DNA of 64,000 nt from Eunapius fragilis (Eukaryota; Porifera; Demospongiae; Spongillida; Spongillidae), in NCBI GenBank assembly GCA_963681505.1, contig OY811987.1, forward strand, positions 6,205,245 through 6,269,244, read 5' to 3'. The number at the start of each line of letters is the position of its first letter. Position 1 is the first letter of the stretch. Of the stretch, positions 24,014 to 34,000 are shown in pieces. The position numbers and the translations under genes were made by a program. The notes beneath the pieces are model-generated. The model saw only the letters and a program-made list of their open reading frames with translations. It made no database searches and was not told the origin of the DNA.

Positions 24014-24637
24014 CTAATTAAGAACAAAAAAGAGAAAGCGGTAAGCAAACTGACTCCAGAACAGCCGCACATACCAATAGAGGCTGACAAAAAAGATCAC
24101 GAGATGGTAGCCAATTTTGATGAATGCCTCTCTTTGAAACTTGTACAGCATTCCTCTGTTCCGGATCTCCGTAGGATCATAGACTCCCATGCTTCCTCCT
24201 GGCAGTGTTAGATACCTGGACAAGGGCACTTGCCGTCGAGTAAATCGTAACTAGAAGTACAAATACCTCCGTAGTAGATGAATAGCTGCTGGAGATGTGA
24301 CAATGGACAGGACCCAGTGCCAAGAGAGTAGAAGAACCACTGGAACCAGGGAGGTGGCGACTATCTCTGGCAATATCCACTGTTTAGAATACATATTAAT
24401 TGCCGTATAACGTATTGCCCGTTATTGTACCTTGTTCAGCTGCTTACACCCCTGAGTTGTGTTGAGGAAGTCGCATTCCAAGTCCGACAAGCACACTATC
24501 TGTGATATGGTCAAGAATTCTTCACTACAAATATAACGCAATTAAAGGAAACGTAGGAAGGATACGAAGTACACAACTAGCAGTAGGAGTATCAACTCGT
24601 CAATTACACAAAGAAAAAACAGAAGTATGTCTGTCAT
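24014..24637 (-). CDS. CNIH4: Cornichon homologue, CNIH4 type
   Basis: Cornichons are small ER membrane proteins that load cargo receptors into COPII vesicles; CNIH4 handles GPCRs. The ATG at 24637 starts MTDILLFFLCVIDELILLLL, a hydrophobic first helix. Exons then read LSDLECDFLNTTQGCKQLNK, which matches the diagnostic CNIH4 sequence [20 protein letters not shown]. The last exon carries GGSMGVYDPTEIRNRGMLYK and GYHLVIFFVSLYWYV, ending ..LFFVLN at 24014. The DPTEI.NRG motif is CNIH4-like, not CNIH1/2/3-like. An out-of-frame ATG lies 7 bp upstream of the chosen start (short uORF). A basic antisense frame at 23933-24211 overlaps the last exon and is probably spurious. Confidence 0.88.
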
Positions 24638-25008
24638 TTTCCATTCCAGAGCTCTAAAACAGGCGCACTGTTCTTAACCACACCCCTTGGCAACGGTCGC
24701 TTAGCAAAATATTAAGCCCAAGGGCGTCGCGACTCGCGAGACATTCGTTCAACCCGCGCACTACATGTAAGAGTAGATTAGAGGCGCCGAAAAAGGTTAC
24801 AGCTTTTGTTCTAAGAAGCCCGATAGTGGGTGAAAAAGTTAACCCTGTTGTTCTAGACCTAAACGTACAGTTTTATACAATTAACATATGTTAATTAATT
24901 TGCTAAATCTATTTGTAAAATGTGCTTTTTACCAGCAAATTCCCCTTGCAAGATTGTGTAGGCCAACTAACATTCTTGTCTCTTTGTGTATGTGTGAGCA
25001 CAGTCGCA
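24638..25008. other. Gap between CNIH4 and DCAKD
   Basis: 371 bp, AT-rich, presumably the CNIH4 promoter and DCAKD 3' UTR. No gene or repeat seen. Confidence 0.5.
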
Positions 25009-25857
25009 CTATGAAGTGTACACCCACAGGACAACACATACCAACACCACACAAACACCTATGCATATCCATCTCATGTTTCTTCTACCAGCTGAAATCT
25101 GTTGCATGTTCTCAAACAGCCGTGTTGTCTGGTTACGAGTATCATCTCTACTCCTGCTGTTATCAATGATTATGTCTGCCCTCTTGCACTTCATGCTCAG
25201 AGGTAACTGCGCATGAATTTTTTGCAATGCCACAGTTTCAGTGATCTTGTCCCTTTCCATCAGTCGTTGCAACTGTTGCTCATGGGTGCTAATGAAATGT
25301 GAACACAAGCTCAAGTCAAACTACAGTGTACTCATCTTTTCATCTTTCCATCTTACCACGTGACCACGATAGTTTTCTTCAATATCCAGAGAAACTTTTG
25401 GGTCTCAAAAAGTAACGGCGATACCAAAACAACAAAATCTGTACCTGAGAGTATACAAAACTCAATGCCATTACTGAGAGTTGAACACCTACCATTCAGA
25501 AAGTACCCTAGTGCCTTCCATAACATAGCTTTTTGAATGAATGGATGTGTACACTTGTTCAACAAATGGCGCTTCTTTTCATCGCTATACACGATACTGG
25601 CGAGCTTTGCGCGGTCTATCTGGTCATCTGGCAGCAGAATATCTCTGCCAAAGTGCTTTACCAGAAGTTTCCATGCTGGTTTGCCCGGCTGGACAACTAT
25701 GCGGAATGGCATTTAACCACGCACCAAGACAACAGTCACTCGCACCTTCCCTTGCAATCACATCTGCATCGATAATAGGACAGTTGAACTCCTTCAAAAC
25801 AGAAGCTACGGCGGATTTGCCACTGGCAATGCCTCCAGTAAGCCCGTAGATATGCAT
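25009..25857 (-). CDS. DCAKD: Dephospho-CoA kinase domain-containing protein
   Basis: A CoaE-family P-loop kinase, predicted to phosphorylate dephospho-CoA in the last step of CoA synthesis. The ATG at 25857 reads [20 protein letters not shown] with a clear Walker A (GGIASGKS), then [12 protein letters not shown]. Further exons give [40 protein letters not shown], the lid-side [20 protein letters not shown], and the last exon [33 protein letters not shown]. The C-terminus is a hydrophobic segment ([20 protein letters not shown]), consistent with the membrane tail of animal DCAKD. It is head-to-head with the CNIH gene; the two ATGs are 94 bp apart. Confidence 0.92.
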
Positions 25858-25951
25858 TACGTATGTGCTAGATAGATGCAAATTAAATTAATAACCCGGC
25901 TGCCACCGGTTATTTAGAAAAATCCTTAGAACAGCTCGATTTTAGACAAGG
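25858..25951. promoter_or_regulatory. Bidirectional promoter, DCAKD / CNIH
   Basis: Only 94 bp separate the divergent start codons, so both 5' UTRs and core promoters must lie here or overlap the first exons. Inferred from spacing only. Confidence 0.55.
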
Positions 25952-26537
25952 ATGTTGGATACGGACTTCTACGTGTTTTTAGCAGCCATGATCATCTCCA
26001 TAGTCCTACTGTTTGTCATGGTCTGGCACGTACGTTGCAAGTTTCCACTTTTTTGTGCGAGTGTAGACTTTACGAGCGCTCAATTGCTTTTCTTGCTAGC
26101 TGATAATGGTGGACGAGCTGAAGAATGACTACAGAAACCCGCTGGACTTCTGCCAGACTTTGAATAGGGTACGTACAGCAGACGAGCTTGGTGGCTTAAA
26201 TTTACCCGCCTTTACCTAAGCTGGTTCTTCCCGAGTACCTCCTCCATCTGTTTGTCACCGTGATGATGCTGTTGTGTGGGTATTGGTTTACTTGCCTTTT
26301 CAACATCCCCCTCTTGGCCTATCATGTTTGGAGGTACTAGTAACTGTATTACCCAACCACACTTTTAATTGCTGTCCTTCATGACCCAGGTACATGAACC
26401 GGCCAACCATGTCAGGACCTGGGCTGTATGATGCTACCATGGTGATGAACAGGTCCCAGTTATCACTCTACACAAAAGAGGGTTTTGTCAAGATCGGCTT
26501 CTACGTCTTGTCATTTCTGATCTACTTGTTTCAGTAG
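25952..26537 (+). CDS. CNIH: Cornichon homologue, CNIH1/2/3 type
   Basis: Four short exons give a complete cornichon. The ATG at 25952 (MLDTDFYVFLAAMIISIVLL..VMVWH) splices to LIMVDELKNDYRNPLDFCQT..LNR, then LVLPEYLLHLFVTVMMLLCG..FNIPLLAYHVWR, then YMNRPTMSGPGLYDATMVMN and EGFVKIGFYVLSFLIYLFQ, stop at 26535-26537. It has three to four hydrophobic segments. VDELK.DY.NP and LPEY are hallmarks of the CNIH1/2/3 branch (ER export of TGF-alpha-like ligands; AMPA receptor auxiliary roles in vertebrates). The other cornichon branch, CNIH4, lies 1.3 kb away on the opposite strand with only DCAKD between. Confidence 0.92.
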
Positions 26538-26675
26538 GTGTTAATATTGCGCTGGTAGTAGTGGGGTTTATCCCTTTGCCTCCTACTCACACAGCATGAT
26601 GGTGGCACTGGTTACAGCCCTCACATAAGAAATTACAGTGTGTGCTTATTGCTATAATCTTGTTTATACAACTGA

Positions 26676-26681
26676 TTTATT
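26676..26681 (-). promoter_or_regulatory. Likely poly(A) signal of GMF
   Basis: AATAAA on the minus strand 70 bp after the GMF stop. Confidence 0.5.
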
Positions 26682-26728
26682 AATCGGTATGCACTAGTTA
26701 TGGTAAAATGCTACACACATTATGTCCA

Positions 26729-26734
26729 AATAAA
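26729..26734 (+). promoter_or_regulatory. Likely poly(A) signal of CNIH
   Basis: AATAAA about 190 bp after the CNIH stop and 17 bp short of the GMF stop. It lies beyond the GMF poly(A) signal, so the two mature transcripts should overlap antisense at their 3' ends. Confidence 0.5.
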
Positions 26735-26750
26735 TCGTCTGCTGTGTGGC

Positions 26751-27981
26751 TCATCTGAAAAAGCCAAGCTTACTCTTCAACCATTCCTCAGTCATTTCTT
26801 CTGTGGTCCTCAGCTCAAATACCTGAAGGATGGTAATGGAAGCACAGTCATGTGGCCTAACAGGCAGGCTACAGTCATGTGGCCTAACAGGCAGGCTACA
26901 GTGCTACAGTCATGTGGCCTAACAGGCAGACTACAGTCATGTGGCCACAACAGGCAGGCTACAGTCATGTGGCCTAACAGGTAGGCTACAGTCATGTGGC
27001 CTAACAGGCAGGCTACAGTCATGTGGCCTAACAGGCAGGCTACAGTCATGTGGCCTAACAGGTGGGCTACAGTCATGTGGCCTAACAGGCAGGCTACAGT
27101 CATGTGGCCTAACAGGCAGGCTACAGTCATGTGGCCACAACAGGCAGGCTACAGTCATGTGGCCTAACAGGCAGGCTACAGTCATGTGGCCTAACAGGTA
27201 GGCTACAGTCATGTGGCCAAGCACAGTTATGTATCAATACAAGCAGCAGGCACCAACACTTGCCTTAGTGAATCCACCTTCATTAACCAGAGTTGTCTTT
27301 GATCCAGCATACATCATCTGCATCTCGGGGTTGCACCCTGCCCGCCATACAAATCAACCACTCCCACAGGTACATGGTTCAGTACTAACCCTGAGGACTA
27401 ATGAAGATCAGACAGAGAGGGTATGACGTCCTCCCGTCATCATGCTTGTAGCAATAGCTGTAGGCGACATAGCGCGGCTGGTGGGCTGGCAGCTGTTCCG
27501 CGAGTTCCTCAGGAAGCAGGCCCTGTGTATAATATTGTCATCTATAATCATGACCAAAGGAGCGGCTGTATAACCTCAATGTCGGTAACATCTGGGTCCT
27601 CTATCACCAACATAGACTCTTTATCGATCTTCACTGCGCAACAGTAAAACATGAGAAGTAAGGTACGCAGATACAAACTACTATAACTTTAACTTACTGA
27701 CAATGGCGGCATTCGTTGGGTCCTTTCGAAACCTGAATTTTTTCAGCTTTCCCAACAATCCTTCCTCGATGGAACATACTTTGAGATTCGACGACTAGTA
27801 AGGAAAAAATACTTTGTACTCGTGTAGTAATCAATATGTTCTCCAGGGTTACTACATATTGTTAGCAACAGATACTCCACACCACCTTCCATTCCTCCAA
27901 TCTCCATTATTTAGCGCTTGCTAACTAGCTTGCTAGCACTCTCATACAAAATCTTCACACGCCTACCAACGTCCTTACCAT
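26751..27981 (-). CDS. GMF: Glia maturation factor (ADF-H family)
   Basis: GMF is an ADF/cofilin-fold protein that binds Arp2/3 and debranches actin. Spliced reading: M, then [31 protein letters not shown] (near 27720-27796), [19 protein letters not shown].., [60 protein letters not shown], and [23 protein letters not shown], stop at 26751. This matches GMF along the whole length (about 142 residues). I place the start at ATG 27981-27979, directly followed by donor gtaagg, so the first coding exon is a single codon. The intron before the last exon uses a GC donor (AAG/GCAAGT) and contains a 27-bp minisatellite. Confidence 0.92.
26857..27218. repeat. 27-bp minisatellite in last GMF intron
   Basis: About 13 copies of a 27-bp unit, core GGCCTAACAGGCAGGCTACA then GTCATGT. 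GGCCACAACAGG variants recur at about 26943 and 27133, a sign of block duplication. Confidence 0.93.
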
Positions 27982-28088
27982 ATTCGGGGCGTACACATCC
28001 TAATAACGCGCACTCGAAAATATTATCACGAAGACTATTACAATAACAGATCTAATAATTAGTAATGCTAGCCGACCTCGTGTTGTGA
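27982..28088. promoter_or_regulatory. Bidirectional promoter, GMF / TARBP1
   Basis: 107 bp between divergent start codons (GMF 27981, TARBP1 28089). AT-rich. Inferred from spacing. Confidence 0.55.
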
Positions 28089-31000
28089 ATGTCATACCCG
28101 CCGCCGTTGGTTTTTAGTGACGCTTTGGAAAAATCAGGAGTATCTTTTCACCAGCTGGCAAGCAATTTCATTGATACCTTGAAAAGCATCCTTCAAGCCG
28201 AACCTGCAGTCATATCTCATGATACTGTGATACAGTATAGTGAAGGTCTATTATGGGCCATACGAGGTTTAAAGGAAGATGCTGTGTACTCTGTTGGAAG
28301 CGGCATCATCGGAGATGTTATTATACCATATCTGATCGCAATGTCCTCTGACTCTGTTCCCCAAACTCCACCCTCAATGAGGGCTGTTGCCAAACTGTTT
28401 GCAGGGCTTATGTGTAGTAGTACCAGAGGGGTGGAATTGGTTGAGGGCGTGTTGGTGCCTCTCCTGGTAGCGTTGTGCACACACGAGTCTGTGCAGCTGC
28501 AGACAAAGTTTAACAACACAGACCAATTGCTAATTCCAGGAGGGCACCTTAACCCTTATTTGGTGCTGGTCATGTTTCAGGCTATATTCCACCAAGGAAC
28601 CACTGCATATCTGGAGAAGCAACCTGATGGAAGCAAAGCTGTTGCAGCACTGTTCTTACAGGCTCTTGAACTTTTCAAATCTCTCCCAGCTGTCTGTTGC
28701 CAGTTGCTAGCTTGTTGTGTCCTGCCTCTGTTAGTCACGCAACAGTCAGTCCACCATTTTATTGAGCTACTCTGGAAGCTGGTGGAAGCAGTCAATAATG
28801 GACGAACGACAGTTGCATCTGGAAAGAATGAATTTGTCCAAACCATTCTTTGCTGCTACAGTGACTTGTTCATTGGCAGGGACAAAGCCTCTCCATTTAT
28901 CTCCACCTATGATGGCACGCTCTGTTGTACTCTGCCAGTGAGAGATGTTAGGGTTGAAGAAGCCTTCCTTGCCATCATCCAGGAGGGGCTAGTGAGCCCT
29001 GAGCCTTTGGAAAGGAAACGCTGCAGATACCTTCTTCATCGAGTAATAGTGTCCACTGAAGGAGTGGTGAGGTTGGGATCTCAGGCTGGGACATTCTGGT
29101 GGCAGAAGGAACATGATGGACCACTGAGGGCAGTGTGGACAGACATTATCCTGCTGCTTGAAACCCTTGAAGAGAAAGCAGTATGTTTGGGGCCTGTCAA
29201 CACACACTTACGCACGTGCATACACACCTACACACATTACACATGCACACCTACACACATCGCATACCTCCACACACTTACATACGCATGCACACACCTA
29301 CACCAATACTTTATGCACACATATATGCAGGTACACATAGTTCTCCCTGTGCTTAGTAGGCTCAAGTCTCTGGGTATGGCTGTAAACACAGAGATGGAGG
29401 GTAAGAGTATAAATATGGGTTCGGAGAGAGAGGAGGGGGGGGAGAGAAATCTTAATTCACAAATGGTCAATTAGCTAATTGTTTTAGCTAATTGACATTA
29501 GCACTAAGTATATGATCATTCATTTTTCTGGGCAGGATGGTGCTATTTCAAAAGTTATGGTGTGCATTATTTAAAGTATCCATGATTGTTACTAATAAAT
29601 ATGTCAGTGTTATGTTGATTGTTTGGCCTCCTATTTCATGTTGATTTGGTAAATTGTAATTTTGGCACTCCTGTGTTAGTATCATGCATGCAGCTGAGGT
29701 TGAATCTTAATCTTCTTTGTATAAAACTGTACTCTAAAATGCCCCAGATGTTTTCCCTACCCCCTTGGCCTGTGATGATGATGGTTTGGCTCACACAGGA
29801 CACCGGTTGCTTCACCTGTCTTGGCTGGAGGTCGTGTTCACTCGAGTGATTGGTCACGAATCAAAATCAGTTATTAAGTGGGGTGTTAGTGAATTCTTGA
29901 AGATGCACACCTCTGTATCATCACCACAGCACTGGAAGGTGGGTGTGGTTCCTGGTCAGTTCACAATAATTAACTGCAGATTCATTCAGTTCATACTAGG
30001 ACCATTGCTATGTGTTCTTAACAAGTCCATTATTTATGAAAGGTAGTTGAGTCAATGTTAGAGGTGTGTGGTTGTTATGGTTACAATGTGCAGGGATGCT
30101 AGTGAGCGTTTCAGTGGCTGCCCTGCTGTGGTGACCTCTTGGAATGGCTTCTTGGGTCACTTTGTTGGTGCCTTGCCTAAGGACAGCAGAGGTAAGTGAT
30201 GGATGGGGTGTGACCTAGCTATGGGGTGTGACCTAGCTATGAGAGGGCTGCACTGCCTCATTCTTACACACACACACATTCAGGCACTTTTATCTATCAG
30301 TTCATCTGTGCCTGTTGGACATTAAAACTGGTGGATGTGCCTCTGGTGTATGTGTCGTATAGCCTGTCCCTTCTACCTCCCATGCCTATCCTTGACCCAC
30401 TGTCTCTGCAAGCCATAAGGTATTGTGCTTTAATTAAAACGGGCTGCCTGGTTAGTTTCTGTCGCTAGGTTACTGGTGCAAGGGTCTCTGCACACGATCA
30501 AGGCAACACTTAGACAACCTATTCAGGGCTTTCTTCTAACAGCTGTTTGTTCGCTTACTAATCTGGTTAGCACCGTCCCCTCCACCCATACCATCACTCT
30601 TACCCACCACCTCCACCCACTCACATTCCTCACCCACACTTTCTCACTTCACCCACACCTTCTCACGTCACCAAACCTCACCTCACCTCACCCCCACCTC
30701 ACCTCACCTCACCCCTCATCATGGGGTCACTTGACACATGCTGTGGTGTGTTCTTTTAGGAAGCTGTCAGTTATGGTGACATTTTCTCAACTCTTGGATG
30801 CTTTTGTAACAGTGAATGTCTTGTGTATGGATCAAATAGATGGGAACAGGTATGTATCCGTGGGAACACCATGGGAATAGGAACAGGTATGCAAGCATGG
30901 GAACAGGTATGTATACATGGGAACAGGTATGTATGCATGGGAACAGGTATGTATACATGGGAACAGGTATGTATACATGGGAATGGGAACAGGTATGTGC

Positions 31001-34000
31001 CATGTGTATTACTTATGAATGGTTTTAGGTAACAGGTTATTTGAGAGAATTTTGTCTCAAAAGCAAAGGCTCTCAGACTCTGTGTTGCTATCTTTGTGGA
31101 GCTATTGAGGAGGGTTTGCAGGAGCACCCTGGTGTGACCACACCCACACCCTCCCAAACAGCACTAGCTGTGGTGTTGGCACTGAGCACTCAGGAGATGT
31201 ATCCTGGTGATAGGTAGGACTGGGCACCTGACACCATATCTGTTTCAGTGCTGTCCTTTTCTGAAGCCTCCTTGTCTCTGCGGGTCAACCAATGGAAGAA
31301 GTCTTGGCTGTCCTTCTTGGTCCAATGATGGATACCATTGTCTCCGCCTCCAATAGACCTTACCTCTCCCATTATGTGGTTGTGAGAGCTGTGGAGGTGA
31401 TAGTGGGAGTGGTGGAGATGCTATTGGTGGAAAAGAAATCAGGTGAGTAGGAACTGTGAACTCTTTATTCCTTCAACGTTAACCCTTTTAATCCTGCTTC
31501 TTCAGGGAATTTAGATACGTTGCTGTACAAATATTTGTCACCATGGCTACCTAGTTTGTTCACACATTGTGAACATGAGCTATTGCAAGGTTCTCAGGTA
31601 CAGGGTGCTATGGGGAGGTATGAGGTGAGGGTGCTATGGGGGGTATGGGTGAGGGTGCTATGGGGAGATATGGGATGCTATGGGGAGGTATGGGGTGCTA
31701 TGGGGAGGTATGGGGTGCTATGGGGAGGTATGAGGTGAGGGTGCTATGGGGAGGTATGGGGTGAGGGTGCTATGGGGAGATACGGGGAGGTATGAGGTGA
31801 GGGTGCTATGGGGAGGTATGAGGTGAGGGTGCTATGGAGAGGTATGGGGTGAGGGTGCTATGGGGAGATATGGGGTGAGGGTGCTATGGGGAGGTATGGG
31901 GTGAGGGTGCTATGGGGAGGTATGGGTGAGGGTGCTATGGGGAGGTATGGGGTGAGGGTGCTATAGGGAGAGTGCTATAGAACAGATTTTGTTAGTAACA
32001 AACTTTTGTATTAGTAGAATGGATTCCAACCAGATCTTGACCACACCCTCCTCTACAAGCGGGCAATAAATGGAATCTACTTGTTTGCGTCAAACTTCTC
32101 CTTTCCTGTTAGTGTGAATTCTCTTAAGGATCACGCATTTGAGTTGTTTAAAAAGAATGAGCAGGTAGGCTTGTGTGTTGTCAGACAGAAAGGAGTGTTC
32201 TGTCCATCTCTCAAGTCTGTAGAGTTGACTGGAGCATTCCTTGGGGCTATCACAGGGCTGGCTTGGCTTGCTTCACTTCCCAGAGGTACTCAGGACCAAC
32301 GTTTTTGTTATCTTCTCGTTGCCATGGAGATCAAGAAACCTAAGGTTTCAATGTCCTGGGAGGCTCAGCCAAACTGGAGCCTGCTGTACCATCACTGTTT
32401 GAGTGCCTACTGGCAGTGTGTACTACACACCCTGCAGCTAGTGGGTAGTGAGGTGGCTCCATTAAATGATGGTACTTCTGCAAGAACACTGGCTGAAGCT
32501 TGCATGAACAGTGCTGATCTGATTGGTGGGAATATGTCTGTACTGATCTCCTGCTTAGAACACCTGGCACCAAAGGTATGTTGGTGTGTACTCTGCACAA
32601 AGCAGTCTGTAACATAGGACTTGCGGGGTTTTGTCCACATGCACAGCTGGAATCAGACATCCTATTGTCTTGTGTGGACAGGCTGTGGGCTGTATTGGCC
32701 CAGTACAAAACAACACCCTACTTCTCTGATACACTCTCTGCCTTTATATCTCTCTGCTTCAATAGAAGTTTTGATAAACTTAATTCTGTCCCAATCTTCA
32801 GCATGCAAGCAAAGGTCAGTAGGTGTGCTTTATTTTGAATATTCTTAATTGTGCCCATCCAGTACATAGGAAAGATTACAGAGCTGGGCCAGGGAAAGTC
32901 CCGTGCTTACATGCTATTGGTGGAGCACCTGTGCACTACCTGGCTTGTTCTCCTCAAGAGTGACCCCGCCCTCCTCGTCCCCAGTCTGGAGCGTCACACC
33001 CCTGTGGTCCTTGATGCTTGCTTCTTTGGTCCCATTTATAGGAAGAACTTACGGTGTGTGCAGAAGGGTCATTTGCTTACTTAACCTCTCAGTTATTAAA
33101 CACTCTAGGTTGTTTGAAGATACCCAGCTTTTCATCTCTAGTCTTGCACCAAGTCAACCTGGGATGAGGTGGGTGGTGTTTGCAAGCAATATGCATAAGT
33201 ATCCCTCCCTCTCCTCACTTCTTTCCTCCTCACTCCCTCCCTCTCCTTACTCCCTTCCTCCCTTCCTCTCCTCCCTCCCTTCCTCCCTCCCTGTGCAGTG
33301 AGAACAAGAGACAGGACTGCTATGTCAGAGTGAGGATGCTAACCTTTCTCCTTGAACTAGCATCACAGCTGGGTGACCAAACTGATGTAATGAACTACTT
33401 GATGGGCCTTGTGGTTTTGATGGCTGAGAAGGTAATTATGGAGGAAATTGAATTCTAAAATTGAGGGTTGGTACAGTTGTTGCAGCTGTCCATTGACAAT
33501 CCAAAGTATTATACGAATACTTGTATTCATCGAGTTAAACTAAGATTGATCCAAGCCATGCTAGTGCTTGTTCAGTGGGTCAACAAGGTAAATTTTATTT
33601 CATTCTGACTACCTGAGGGTAAATATGTTATTCTATTTGGAGCCCACCAGCGGACAGATTATCAAGCTGCTCCTTAAGTGCCTTCGCTACGACAACCAAG
33701 TGTCAGTGAGATATCTGATGGAATGGATGACAGCACTTATATTTTGTCATCACCCAGACCTGTTGGAGCCGCTGTTTTATCCCTGCTTACAGCAGGTGCT
33801 GGTTCATATTGCTCAGGATGTTGTCTAATGTCTGCTTCTCTTTGCCATTGTCACCTTTTCACAGGAATGTGATATTCGATCCAGTAGGATGTCTTCTGTG
33901 TTCACTGTGGCTTTGCATGTTAGCAGAAACTTACCTTCTGTGGAACACAAGGTTGTTTTTCTTGCTTACTTGCCTCCCCTATCTCCTCCTATAACTCCTC

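Noticed and set aside
23933-24211. 93-codon basic plus-strand ORF starting 47 bp from the FAM161 ATG
   Set aside because: It is antisense to the well-conserved last exon of CNIH4, starts with a poly-Lys run from an A tract, and matches no family I know.
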